From assembly GCA_963662175.1 (NCBI GenBank), contig OY759221.1, forward strand, positions 36,330,045 to 36,394,044: a stretch of DNA of 64,000 nucleotides. Direction: 5' to 3'. This document shows, piece by piece, positions 31,941 to 46,900 of this stretch. The notes below the pieces were generated by a model. The model was not told the DNA's origin, searched no databases, and worked only from the letters and a program-made list of their open reading frames with translations. The DNA comes from Aradus depressus. Lineage: Eukaryota; Arthropoda; Insecta; Hemiptera; Aradidae. A program made the translations under genes and the position numbers. Position 1 is the first letter of the stretch. Every line of letters begins with the position of its first letter.

Positions 31941-34900
31941 GTTACCTCATTATTATTATTATTATTTTATTATCATTATATATTATTATTATTATCATTT
32001 TATTATATATATGAGACGCATACTGGAATAACACACTCAGCCAGAAAAATATATTTTAGTTTTGGGCGTCCTTGATAGAGTACAAAAACAAAATATAAGA
32101 ATTCAAATACTTAGCCAGCTGTACCGAGTATAGGGGAAGTTATGTAATGGGTGAAGAATTCGATGTTAAGTTTTCTGTGTTTGTATGTGTCTGTGAGCAC
32201 TCCCAAATGAACGAATGTATTGACACAAAATTTTATTTGTGTATCCAGAACCCCTAGGGACGACACCTATTACTTTTCACCCAAATCGAAGAATGGGGGT
32301 TAGAAGAGTGGATGTATGACATGAAATTTCATATTTGAATTTAAAATCCAAGGCACCTATTAATTTTCCGCGAAATCGGTAAAAGGCAAAAGGTAGATCA
32401 GAGGAGGGGGCTCAACTGAAATGCATTTATCGACACCAAATTTAGTAAAGAATTTCGAAGCCCTTATGTAGGTCTACTACTGATTTTTAGTCCAAATGGT
32501 CGACTAGTCTTGGAGGGGGTGCGAAAAGTTGATTAAGAATATAAGAAGCCCCAACTGGAGACCCCTTGAAACACCCCTGGTTCTTTGTTATCCCCATCCC
32601 TCCAACTTGATGCAGGTAGGTGAGGCTGCGGCGGTTCGAGTGATCCAGTCACTGTCCAGCAGTGGAAGCAGACCAAGAAAGAAAATAAAGCTGAAGGTGA
32701 GAGGTCACCACCGTCACTCCCTAAATATTTTTGCTAAATTATAGGAGCAGGTCTCTTGCCCCGCGCCGCCTCAGTCTTCGGGGGGTATTAGCTGGATGGA
32801 AGTGGGATGAAAAGAGTTAAGCAACTGGATTGACATGGGAAGAAAGTTTAGAGTGAAATTTAGAGAAGCGGGATTTGAGGTCAATAACAAAAGGAATTCC
32901 CAAATCATTATGGAGGGTAAGGTTGGACACAGAAGGGAGCATCGACAATTGTTCTAAGGACTTTGAATTGGGAAGACTGGATACGCTTGTTTTGATGGTT
33001 TATAACAAAAAATAACGATAAAAGTAAATTTTCTACCCTCTCCTCCCCCCCCCCCCCCCTCCTCAGGAGACCAGCCATGGAAACAATGGAGTCCAATTAA
33101 TGTGAAGGGACAAGGTCCCTTTGGAGTGTGAGGACCAGTGACTGTCAACTAACAGATTAGGTGCGTTCCAATATTGACACATGAGACATACAGTCAGCTG
33201 TTGTCACTTCAGAGCTCTTTCATCACTTCACCCACATCTGACCAGTTTCATTTATGAATTTGAAATATGTCCATCAAATGTTCTAAGTCTTCCTCTATTC
33301 AGGAGAAGGATTGATTGAAGCTTGCTAATTTTGTTATGAATTGTTCTGAACTAATGTGGTTTTTATCAAACGTTACTTTCAATTTAAATCAACACGAAAC
33401 ATTAATGGATACTGCAAGATAAAGATTAAAAATCGATAGAATAATCTATAGAAAGCGCCGGTAGCTCAGAGGTAGCATACTTGCTTACAAAACTAAAGAT
33501 CGCGGGTTCTAAATCGGCCGAGGCCCTTTGAATTTTTTATGTGGGAGGTAAAAAAACCTAGAGCAAGCCGTCCTTTGGATGGGATGTTAAGCAATGGTCC
33601 AGAGCCTGTGTCAGATACTTGTAAAAAACCTCTACCCTACGCGAATAAAAATTTAGAGTAGGCAAAACTTAGGACTCCCTCAGTAGTGTCGGGCTCATGT
33701 CCACCATGAGACACAGACAAAATGATGTTTATATGTATGTAGGTATCGTTTTATAACCATTGCACATACAAATGAACTAAATTAATGAAATAGAGATAGT
33801 TCTGTGTTGAAGATTGTAATGAAATATAGTTACGGTTCCAATAAACTTGGATTAGGATTTTGTTTGTTAAATTGTAAACTCTTGTCTAATTCTTAACTTA
33901 AATTATTTATACCCCTCTTGTAAAATTGTTGACTTAAATTATTTTGTCCCCCTGTTATAATATGCAAAAAAAAGACTGGAAAATCATGTAGTCTTACTAG
34001 TATATTGGCTATTCAACGAGGTACTCCCATTTTCTAAAGTTTTTTTTTATGATTAGATATTAGACATTGCTCAATAACATGGGTTCGAAACCCGACCGAG
34101 ACCCTTAGTTTATTTTATCTGGGAGATAAAATAAACTTAAGCACGCCGTCCTTCGGATGAGACGTTAAGCGATGGTCCCAAGCCTGTACGATGTCAGGTA
34201 CTCGTTAAAGACCCCTGCCCTAGGTGAATAAAAATTCAGGGTAGGCAAAATTTAGGACTCCAAAATAGAGTCGGGCTCATGTCCCCTAGAGTGATGAAAG
34301 AGCTCTCTGGTAGTAGGGGATATGACCTCATAGTTAAAGCCCGGGCATGAGTCATAAAACCTAACCTAATAGCCATTGTTTTTGGTATTAATGTTAAGTA
34401 AAAATATTAATAATATTTATGTTTACATTTCTTACAAGGACTTTATGATATAGAAAAAATAGTTGGATGTGTTGCAGGAGATGCAGCAGGCAGCGATCCT
34501 GGCCTCTCAAGGAACTGCATATATCAACCCAATGGCTGCACTCACACATGCGGCTCTTAATGGTAAATGCAGCAAATTTTCATAGTTATTTTAAGTATCA
34601 AAAATTATATCCAACTAGTAGGGTTCACCCTGCGTTGTGCTGGTGTAACTTTATGTATTATAATTTAGTTACAACTTATCCATCAAATTTGTATAAGTCT
34701 TGATAATAAAACCATGTAAAAATTGTCACCTATAATCTTTCTGTGTCTTTAACCAAGAATGTAAATTCCATTGGAATATTGAGGGCGTCGGTAGCTCAGT
34801 GGTATGCGTGCTTGCTTAATGACCTCAAGAACGCGGGTTCGAAACCCATTTGAGGCCCTTAGGTTTTTATTACGTTTTAGGAGGTAAAAAAACCTTGAGC

Positions 34901-37900
34901 ACGCCGTCCTTCGGATGAGACGTTAAGCGATGGTCCCGAGCCTGTACGATGTCAGGTATTCGTTAAAGATCCCTATCCTAGTTGAATAAACGTATATAGG
35001 CAACATTTAGAACACCCAAAGTAGAGTTGGGCTCATGGTAGAATATGCGCTCGTAGTTAAAGCCCGGGCATGAGTCAAAATAACTCTATGGGAATTTTGT
35101 ATAAATTAACAGTTTCAACTTACTAAAATGATATTTAATTAATTGTATTAATGTATGATAGTCTATAAACCAACATAAGAAAACTATTTATTGTATTCTC
35201 CATATTGGTTGAGATAACCATAGGGAATATTATTCTCGAGGAGTTTCTAACCCTTGAAAGGCACCCAAAATAAGAAATTTCATTTTTTGGGGGGATTTTT
35301 CACGGGAACGGTTTCAAGAGAACCTGCATTCAATTTTTTTTAATTTATAGGGCAGGTGTAAATAAATTCATGAGAGGTAGATCAGTGATAGATTATCTCC
35401 ATACTTTTCAAATTTTGCATATTTCCTTCATCTGTTAGCCCTTGAAATTATGAGTTACCACTTCTTTTGTACTATGATATGGTGTATGTTGCAGGTGGAG
35501 GTAACCCAGCGGCTGTGAATGGGACACTACCCAGTCTGCCATCTCCTACGTTACCAAATTTTACTATGCCGCCCACCCCAAATGTGCCGCCCCCAGCTTC
35601 AGAGCCTCCCATTTTTACAAATGGCATCCATCAGACCTTCCCTCCTCGTGAGTATATACTTCATCTTGGATTAATTCTAGTTTTCAAGGTGTAATCATAC
35701 AAAAATATTTGTTGAGAGGATGGCTAATGCTAGGAACAAAATTACTATGAGCAAGTTAAATCTAAGTGCAATGCCGCTGGACAGACAGTTTTACTTTAGT
35801 GTCTGGTTACTGCCAACTGATGTACTCTTCAAGTAACCTCTTTTAAAAGGGAAAAATAACTATAAAAGGTTTAATAAAAACTAATACAGAGTTCGGGAGA
35901 AGAACTCAAACGGCTCAAGTTTCATTCCTTAGTTGTATCAGAAGCGTCCACCATGGCGCACCTTGTGCCTGAAAAGCCAGTATAGTTGTCTTTGAAAGTC
36001 TCTTTGATTTTGAGAATTGAAAGTTTCCTGAAAATGTCGGGTCCATATGGGAAAGCGACCGAAAACAACTCACCATGTCTAAGAATCTTAGCAGACCTGC
36101 ATTCCTTTCCGGTTTTTTTACCTCATGACCTTAGGTTAAAGAGAGGTTAAAGAACCTTGAGAACGCCGTCCTTTGGATGGAACGTTCGGCGATAGTCCCG
36201 AGCTTGTACGATGTCATGCAATCGTTTAAGATCCCTATCCTAGGTTCATATAAATTTAGAGTAGGCAAAATTTAGGAGTCCCATAGTAGAGTCGAACTCA
36301 TGTCCACCAGAGTGACGAAAGGTGCTCTGGTAATAGGCGATATAACCTCGTAAAGTCCAGGGAAGTAAATTCTGGCTACTCTCCAGGTTTCCAGTATTTA
36401 ATGTTAAACACAGAGAGGCAACCTGTAGCATTACTTACGAGGAGATTATCCCAGTTGAACGGACATTATTTGCGATTCACTAATCAACTAATACAGTTTG
36501 GAAGTGGTCGGCTGTTCCGTAAAGTATCTCATTTGGCAAGTTGTCTTGAGAGTTGGGGCAGACAAACTGTAGTCAGACAACAGGCTTCTTATAACAGAGG
36601 GCCCCTGTTTCAACTATTTATTAACTTGGACAATACATAATGGTAATTTATTTTCAATCTGCCCCCCCCCCCCCCCCCCCCCATAACGTAACTTTAGAGC
36701 TGATGATGGGTTTAGTTCCATGTTTACATCGTTAGCTTGCCAGAATCGTGGTTTTTGGATCCTCATCAATAATCTCTCGAAAGAGACCTCATGGTTAAAG
36801 CCCGGGCATGGATAATTAACTATAAAAAAAATTATGTGTTTTCATGATTTCATATAATTGCTCACTTTCAATGTATTAAATATAGTTTTGGGGCATGAAA
36901 TTCTTATAATAAGTTCTGAAATATATTTTCCCATACACGTGTCCATCAATGTTGTATATTAGGGGTTAGCTCAATATTATTGTACCTGGTTTGGCTAATC
37001 TCTCAATAAACAGGATATAATAGTTTATAAAAATAATATACTTAGTCATATTACTTTAAAATGTTTTATATATTTACCGTGCTCAGTAAGTATACTTATA
37101 TGTTAGTATATAGAGCTAATGTCTTGTACACACTGTAGCAATAAATAGCGACATTTGTGTTGATAAATGTTCCTCTTTGTCCAAGAGTGGCAGCAAGAGA
37201 CAACATTGTATACAGACAGACAGTTGTCCAATATTTCTGGCGACAAGATGTCCACACTACAACCTCTGACAATATATAATACTATCGCTGCAAGCGAGAC
37301 ACACATGAGACGTGACATATTCCGACATGTCCACACTAATGAAATCCATGTATTTTAACCCCTCTATTGCGAACTCTCTCCTAACCGGATGTCGACACGG
37401 AACTTGGATCTCGTTTAAGCCTCCTGCGAACAGAAAAGTTTAACTTAATATAAAAGAAATGTTTAAAGTTCATTTTTCTTCAAATTAGTTCCGAGAAAAT
37501 GATTTTACTCTAACCTTCTCAACAATTTGGAGAAAATTATATATACATTTTTTAAAATTCTATGTTTACATATGTACAATATATAACAAGCAAATGTGAT
37601 AAACGAATAAATAAATGTCTCGGATATTGAAAGAGAAATCATTCCTTAATGACACTCCATTATCTTGTAATAATTAGCGGATGAGAGAAATAGAAATTAA
37701 ATTATATATATATTAAAAGAAAGTAGTTAAATTATAAAAGAAAGATATGGCATAAAAAGTGTGATGATTAAGTCTTCAATCAACTAGTAGGTTTCGAGGC
37801 CATTGCCGCCTCAGCCTCCGAACATGAACATTAGGAAGGGTTCTTGTCGCAAGTCTGCGAACTAAAGGATTAGGGTGAAAGGAAATGGTAGACTGGAATT

Positions 37901-40900
37901 TTCTGTAGGGAGATGTAATTACATCCCTTACAAAGGGATTCTGTAGGTCATTGTGAAGGATAGCATTAGAGAAGTAGAATGAAGCGTTTGTGATTTTACG
38001 AAGGATACGGGATTATAGGGTTTGGATTCTATAAGAATTCGAAGGTTTAGTTGAGCCTCAGAGTTCAGCTCCATACGCCATTATTGGCTTCAGTACGTCG
38101 ATGTAGTTCTTGTCTTTTAGGTCTAGTATGAGGATATAGGCGGTTTAATTTTCAAATTCAATTTCTTAACCCCGGTAACCCGCTCAACATAAAACAAACT
38201 CTTCTTAAAAAAAAGGTTCAGTTTGCATTTGTCTTCGGGCAGTCATGTCGCCTTCGGAACTACATAAGTCCATCAAAAGCTCCTAATGACTCAATAAAAC
38301 AAAAAATTATCAAAAATAACCTCATTTTTTAAAAAAGATACAGCACATTTGTTTTTGTATTCCTACATATATTTTTTTTTATTATGTACATATATATTTT
38401 TCTGGTTTAAATGTGCTCTCGTAACATAATGTCTTCGTGAATATAATAATTTAATTTAATTACCCCTGTATAACGGACACTAATTTTTTCCACGATGTCC
38501 GTTTTAGAGACGTTTCACTGTATTATTATTCTTGTATCTTGACACACGTTTCACTTCCCCTGCTTTACGAAGTATAGAAGTTATGAAATCGGTCAGTAAT
38601 AAGATGCGTTTTCTTCAATGGAATTTCAAGTTTTTCAACCTCCTGATTTTAACAATTAAATCGGTTGAAAGGAAGGTGGTTCGACTCAAATACTCTAATA
38701 ACTGCCGATGTAAAGAATGTATCGACACTAAATTTAGTATGAGGATTCAGGAACCACTACGTAAGACAAATATTGAATTGAAGCCCCAAACGGTTGATTG
38801 GCTTTTGAGGGAGAGCAAATACGTAATTCATTAATTCTTACACAGCCGGTGTTACACTGACGATTTTTTTTTAATGCTTTTTTGATATTTCCCACACAAA
38901 ATGAAAACTAGCACCAAGTTTGTTCCTAGCAACATCAACTGTCGACATGAAACAACAACCATAATGTCTGTAGACAAATGTTGCCACTTGTTGCTCCTAT
39001 GTGTACAAAGCTTAATATGGACCCAACTTTGTATATAATGTTGCACTCATTTTAGTTTATTAATCTGTTGAAAAAAACAAAATGAATTGATTAAAGCCTT
39101 TTTCATTGTTGTGGTTTTAATTAGTGAAATTGTATGCCTTTGAAAAGCTGTTAAACCTCCCTCTTCTAATCAGGGTGTAATTACAATAATTAATGGTTTG
39201 AGGCACCAACATGAAATTTAAATATAGGTATAGAAAACCAAAGCTAGAATAGTTATCACATCCACAGCTCTGTTAATACAATTTTGCATTTTACATTACT
39301 CAATTAAGGAAGGAATATTTAAAAAAAATAACGTTATTGAAATTTGCTTACTATATTTTCATTTTATATATATAAATTTAAGGACATTATTTTATTGAGT
39401 ATATTTACAATGAATCTCCTTGACTCCTGCAGTGTTTAAGAACGGACCGTGTCCTGTGAGAACTCTAGTTACTTGCCGAAGCTCGTTCCATTCTGCAGCT
39501 TTTCTATAATGACTACAAAATTATGAACAATATTTTCCCTGAGATGTGGAGGAAGTTCGCCTGTGTGTCTCCAGAACTCCATAAGGGCGACACCTTTTGA
39601 TTTTGACAACTCAAAAATCCCAATAACTGCTGAATATATCGGCAATAAATTTAGTAAGAGGATTCAGAAGCTCATATGTAAGTCAACTGTTGGTTTTTAT
39701 CTCACAAGGTCGTCTGGTTTTAGAGGGAGAGCGAAAACTTAACTGAATAATTCAAGCTGAAGAAATTACAGAGACAGGTGAATTGCCGAATATTTTTTCT
39801 TTATTTTAATAAAGAAAATAAAAGAGGAGAAGGGATAGAATAAAGCAGAGTGCTGGTGGAACAGATAGCGAGCTTGCCTACTGTGCTTAAATCGCGGGTT
39901 CGGAATATTATCTATGTTTGAATAAAACCTTCAGCACGCCGTCCTTCGGATGGAACGTTAAGCAAAGATCATGTGCGATATAAGGTACTCATTATGGACC
40001 ACGATCTTAGCATAACCTGCGTAGACAAAGGTAAGAACTTCCATGGGGTCATGTCCACCAAAGCCGATTGCTAAAATAAAACCATTAGTAAATTTGATGA
40101 CAATGATGTAAAATAATAAATGCAATATGTACAAGGTAAGGAATGTAAGAAAAATTACAAATATATCAAAAATGTCTCTACAAAATGGTGAAGACAAAAT
40201 AATATATACACATTAAGTAAAATATGTAATAATAAGAGGGCGCCGGTAGCTCAGTGGTATGCGTGCTTGCCTTCTGAGCTGAAGATCGTGGGTTCGAAAC
40301 CCGACCGAGGCCTTTTAGTTTATTTTATTTGGGAGGTAAAATAAACTTAAGAACGCCGTCCTTCGGATGGGCATTAAGCGATGGTCCCGAGCCTGTACGA
40401 TGTCAGGTACTCGTTAAAGACCCCTACCCTAGGTGAATAAAAATTTAGGGTAGGCAAAATTTAGGACTACCACAGTAGAGTCGGGCTCATGTCCACCAGA
40501 GTGACGAAAGAGCGCTCTGGTAGTAGGCGATATGACCTCGTAGTTAAAGCCCGGGCATGAGTCATAAAACATAACCTAACCTGTAATAATAATAATAAAA
40601 AATTAATAAAACAGTACATAATAATAAATAATACATAAATAAATTCAGCTCGAGATCCCCGAAACACCATCGCGATGGGGCCATTCTCATTCCTTCAGTT
40701 TAATGGAGGTAGGGGAGGCCAAGATAGCGCGGGTGATCCCCGCACCACATCGCTTTGTCAGACTTTGACCAGCAGTGGTGGCAGACCGAGAGGAATAGGA
40801 AGGACTGAATGTGAGTGGACAAGAGAAGATAAACTAGCCTTTGTCAGCACTCCTAAATACTAGTTACATACTTTAATGTAACACGTCCCTCGGCCAGCAC

Positions 40901-43900
40901 CGCCTGAATCTTCGGGGAGAATTGTCGAGAGAGATTAAAATAATATTAAAAGTCAATAGACCTAACATTTTTTTGTAGATGATCTGTTATTGTCTGTTGC
41001 AGCTCCGGGTCTGACGAACGGAGAGGCTGCACTTCAGCATGCTGCCTTCACCGGGATCCCGACCTATCCAGGAGTCGGTGAGTCTAGTAGCCATCCTGGC
41101 TTACTTATAGTACTATACTCTAGTTGGAGCAGGCTAGTCCGGGGTAGAGCTGCCATGAGGGGAGTTGATAATGTGATCCAAAATGGCGGAAGGATGTTTA
41201 AACCCTTGAACCAATAAACTTTTTACATCATAAAGTACACATAAAAATACTATGTTAGGTTATTCTTATGTTATTACTACACTGAGTAACTGTTTCAATA
41301 TCCACGGTGTCCCTTAAAATGTGTCCATCTCTTTATTGTCGCTGTTTCTTGCACTTTGTGTTCATCATTTTTAAATTACATTTGTTCCTAGCAATAATTG
41401 TAATATTTTAGAAATACATGTAAATAATAACAGAAATGAGTCATAAAAATTTTTTATGATACGATTTTTGATAGAGACATGTGCAGTGAGTGTCGCAAGT
41501 ATTGATACACCTATTCAGGGGCGTAGCCAGACCAAAAACCAAGAACAATTAAATAAACTAAAAAAAACTTAGATTAAAAATTCCGTGTCAATGGTCTCTG
41601 CATGCTAAGCGTGCACAGAAAGTTGCTGTAAAACGATCGAGAACACTTCAAAGAGGAAGTTCTTTATTTTCGGAGCATAAATGAAAATTATGCATTACCT
41701 AAATGTGCATGTACAAAACAAGTCATATTACATTTATTTAAATTTACATGAATTGATTTACATGATCATTTCATTTCCTCGCTCAAAATCTTCATTTATG
41801 TTATACTTTATACTCTTAAAGCTGATTTTACATACGCAGTAAAAATGCAAAGCGCAGCAGTAGCAAATGCTATTGGCTGTGATTTATTTAATTCTAAAAG
41901 CACAGAAACCACAGCGTGCATTTGCTGCTCATGTAGTCAACTTGAGTATTACAGTCAGTGGTTACCTTAGGGGGAGCTTCTAGGGGTCCGAGTCTCCAAT
42001 ATTAATTACAAAAAGTCTACAGCGCTAACCACGGAAACTGCGGGCTGTGCCTCCGGGAGTCTCTACCCCCCCAGAACAGGGAATATGGTATCTCAAATCG
42101 ATTGTTGATGATTGTAACTGGTGACAATCGAATTGATCCCAAGTTGTTTTTCAATTAAACCAATTGAATAATAATTCTGTACTCACTCTAAAAGCATGAA
42201 TCCAAAATTCTATGAAATATGGAAGATAAAGCAAGTATTATATTTTAAGGGACACCATGTTGAGAAGCTACTGTAAAAAAATAGGGAAATAGATCCACCA
42301 TCTTGGATGAGTTTATTTGGATAGGATCACTTTATGAACTTACCCATAGCATTTGAGGGACAGTGGAGGGGGATGCCTCATTTGTAATATGCTTACTCCA
42401 AATGGCAATGCCTCTTTTTGTTTCAGAAGGTTTTTATTTCAGTGCCTTCTTGATTGCATGTTCTCTTTTATTATTATTATTATTGTTGCATATATTACTC
42501 TTGACTCAAAAAATCAGGCGGATGAGACCGACAATACATATGATGCCAGGTTGCCCATTCACTTCATTTACTATCAATGAGTTTACTGAACTCATTGAAG
42601 AGAATATAGAAACTCCTGCTGGCAGCATTGCCGGTCCATGCTGCAATCTCAGTAAAAGCTGCAGTATTGTGAGTCTCATCCTAAGATGAGACCTGTTGTA
42701 ACTTCAATAGATAGAAGTGATAAACACCACTTAAATGATATATTTATTTTTTACACATCGATTAAAGTTCCAACCATTCGGCCATTTTCAAAACTTATTT
42801 TTTATTTAATACTTACTTCTATCAAAAAGTGTCTATCAACAATGTAATTATTGACAAAATCTATTTATTAATTACATTACATTTTATTTTATTTTGAAGT
42901 CAATTTTGTTAAAAGTATATTATGACTATGAATAGACTTTTAACAAACATGGCCTCAAAATATAGTAAAATGCAATGTAATTAATAAATAAATTTTCTGG
43001 ATAAAGTTGGTTGATATACAACGTTTATTTGGTCTTACGGTCTCCCAGATATATTTATTTTTTTACAAATCTGTTAACGTTTCGCCCATTCTATCATTTT
43101 CAAAATATTATCACTTATGTTTCGTGTCTAAAATACTTACGCCTATCATAATATCCAATATATATATATATATATATATATACATATTAGTCTTTTTGAT
43201 TCAAATATTTCTGGCTGAACAATATCAACCACGTGACCCTTAATATGTTCTTATGATTATATTGCATTTCACTTAGTCCTATTTTGTTAAACAGAGATGT
43301 TAAAATAAAATGGCCTCGTTAGTTATATACTGTGACTCATGCCCGGGCTTAACTACGAATTATCGCCTACTACCAGAGTGCTTGCTCTTTCGTCACTCTG
43401 GTGGACATTAGCCCGACCCTACTGTGGGAGTTCTAATTTTTACCAAGTTTATTCACCTATCGTAGGAATCATTAACGAATACCTGACATCGTACAGGCTC
43501 GGGACCATCGCTTAACGTCTCATCCGAAGGACGGCTTGCTCAAGGTTTTTTCATCTCTTAGACAAAAAAACCTAAGGGGGGTTTGTGTTTCGAACCCGAC
43601 ACTCTGATACGGATTGACTCATGCAATCCTTGAAGTTAAAAGCTGAGTTCTTTCCATTGGTTAGCAGACATACTTGACGTGTATCATTGTTGCAAGAGCA
43701 TTGCGAAGAATACCAGCCCTATATTAAGCGGGGCAAACTGGAAGGTGTCTTAGGCGATGATGGATAGTGCGCCGGGGATGTCAAGAGTTCTCTCACTCAC
43801 CCCTTATTTCTCTTCAACCTGAGGGTGCAATAAGAATCTATCAATGGTCACATGGTTGGATATACTGTTTAGCCAGGAACGTTTTAATCATATAACTGCA

Positions 43901-46900
43901 TGTTGGTTTGCGCATGTATATTCTTTATGTCTGGTTGAGAATGAACAACCCTTTATAAAACAGACTGTACCTATTATATTTAGGTATCACAAAATTTTCT
44001 AATGTACATTTTCACGAGCTCACTCTACTAAACAAATATATATTCATCTCAAGTGTTGATTTTATTTTTTTTATAAATAATAAATGTTTTCATTATAATG
44101 TATATTTTTCATAGTTTTATTTTTCTCCCATTTATTTTTTTGGGTTATTACAATCTAGGAAATATAGACGTTTCGGGAAATACTTCGATCATTTATTTAA
44201 TGATCTTTATTGTAAACAATTTTTTTCTCATATTCATCATGATATTCTTTTTGTATATATTTTAAGAGTCAAGCTCTATATTATTTTTTATATACAGAAT
44301 GTCTCCGTTAAGTCTGAGAATAGTTCTAAAGCAACTTCCCTGGACAAAAATGAGATATTTTTTTTGAGTTTACTACTAAATAGATGTCCAAAATCATCTT
44401 ACTTCGAGAGAAGTTTTCAACGGTATTTCATGTCTTCCGACCTCTTGAATCCTAAAATTGAAAAAAGTGTCTATGATCACGATAACTGCTGATAGATTGA
44501 ATGTATTGACACGAAATGTTATGTGTGTATCCAGAACTCTCGGAGGCCTAACACAAAAACTCTAATAACTGCCGATGTAATGAATGTATTAACACGAAAA
44601 TTCCTATGTCAAATCAAAGCCCTATAAGGACGACACCTATTAATTTTCAGCAGAATAAGACGATGGAGTCAGAGGTGGACTCAACTCAAAATTCCAATAA
44701 GTGCAGATGTAACGAATGTATCCACACTCAATTTTTTTCTCACTTTCATCAAAATATTCTTTAGACAGATATATTACAGAGAGTCGACCTCTGTGTTAAA
44801 ACCCTTTATCTATAACGTGTTTAGTTCTGCAAAATATTAAGGCCAATATATGGATAAAAGTATTCACAATAAAGAACAGAAAATATATTATAGATACTGA
44901 TAACGGAAGGTCTTCCCGAAACATACTATAATTAGTAGGTTGTTATGACCAAAAAAATCTTTTACAACCCATAATTAGATATTTTCAAATATCAGTCATG
45001 AATTTTATTTTTTTCTCCCATTTTCATAGAGTCTAGAGTTAATATGATCCGTTGTTTTGTAGCGGATAAAAGGTAGTTCGAAGTAATTTAGAAAATGTAA
45101 TTTGCCATGGCTTAGCTTTTAAAAAAGTATACATATGTTTTACACAGCCTAAGGAATGTATTTCTGAATTATTATACGCATATACGAGAAGACAGAAATT
45201 TATTGCACAAATCAAAATGTGTACATTACCTCCATTTATTCCGACAAATGAACAGTAGGGTAGCCCTTATTTTGAAAAAGTTTAAATTTCTCAGACCTCC
45301 ACCCGGAATTGTTGAAAAATGACCCCTGAATTTTTTCAGATTTTTTTGAGTATATTAACCCGTGCCTGTAAGGTGTTAAAGTTTAACATTGAGTTTAAAT
45401 GGGGATTTTTCGATTCGAGAGACTTTCGAGCGTAACTTTTGATGCCTCGAATGGAATGTTCTGAAATTTCGTATTCATACGTTTTGGGGGTCGCTGAATT
45501 CAAATTTGATGTCAAAAATTCATTTTTACTATTCCAGCTTTCAAAATGATATTTTAAAAATGATTTCATGGAATGAAAAAAAATAAAATGCTTAAATTTT
45601 GTAACTTTTTTATTTCAAAATAGTATTGAATGAAAGACGAAAAAGATTGTCTGGCGCTTTAAATACATATTCATTCTATAACCTATAAAGGTTTTGAGAA
45701 AATTGTTTATTAGTTAAAATTAATGACAGTTTTTTGACAAGTATAACTGTCAAAACTTCATTTTTGACATCAAATTTGAATTCAGCGACCCCCAAAATAT
45801 AAGGCATCAAAAGTTACACTCTAATGTCTCTCGAATCGTAAAATCCCCATTTAAACTCAATGTTAAACTTTAACACCTTACAGGCGGGTTAATATACTCA
45901 AAAAAATCTGAAAAAATTCAGGGGTCATTTTTCAACATTCTAAACAAAATTCCGGGTGGAGGTCTGAGAAATTTAAACTTTTTCAAAATAAGGGCCACCC
46001 TAATGAACAGTTTAATGATTGGTGAGTTGTCGTATCTCTTATTTATGTTTTATGTGTGATTAAATGGAGTATATATTTTTTTGTTTATTGTACTCACTAT
46101 ATCTATGTATTTATGTTGTATTAGATTCTATGTTTATTGGTGTTTCGATGTTTATTGTATGTATGTCGGTGTTTTTGACAGCGTTCCCAGCAGTCTATGG
46201 CCAATTCGCTCAGGCTATCCCTCCGCCACTCGCAGCTGTGGCTGCCTCCCAAAGAGAAGGTAAATATCTATAACAAATGTTTAAAAAAACAATCTTGATG
46301 ACATTTTTTTCTTTCAAAAAATGTTTATTTTCATTTTCAACATGCCATTTCTTTATTTAATAAAAACATGAAAACAAAGAGAAATATACACACAAATTCA
46401 ATGTGACACCCTATTTTCACCCAGACGTTTGCAGTTTTTTAACATCTAACAAACACCTCTTTTCACTATTTTTTACCCTGAAATTTTTTTTTTACTGATA
46501 CGTTTTGTTTTATATTTTCAAATTCTGAAACTAGACTTTTTTGAAAATAAAAACGACAGGAAGGATAAGTTATTCCTGTGGATAAATTTTAGTACTATCT
46601 TTATTTTTCTCCCAGACTTTACTCTTAGATTTTACACACATAATTTTTTTCCGAGGCTAGTAGGTTTTTCATTTGGATGGTAAAAAAACCCTGAGCACGT
46701 CGGCCTTCGGATGGGACGTTAAGCGATGATCCTAAGCCTGTGCGATGTCTGGTACTCGTAAAGACCCCTATCCTATTTAGAGTAGACTGTAGAGTCGGGA
46801 TCATGTACACCAGAGTGAAGAAAGAGCGCTCTGGTAGTAGGCGACCTCATAGTTAAAGCCCTGGCGTTTGTCATAGTAACTAACTATAATTGATAGTTGA

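Noticed and set aside
32600..32745. Extra bru3 exon
   Set aside because: The segment is repeated at 40690-40930, and neighbouring exons are both phase 0 at this junction and match the family directly.
40236..40310. Functional tRNA gene
   Set aside because: A and B boxes are good, but the two ends do not form an acceptor stem, and the same head recurs many times with the same body. It is a SINE.
42363..42689. 108-codon frame in the bru3 intron
   Set aside because: It runs through a TTA microsatellite, and the flanking exons already join in phase without it.
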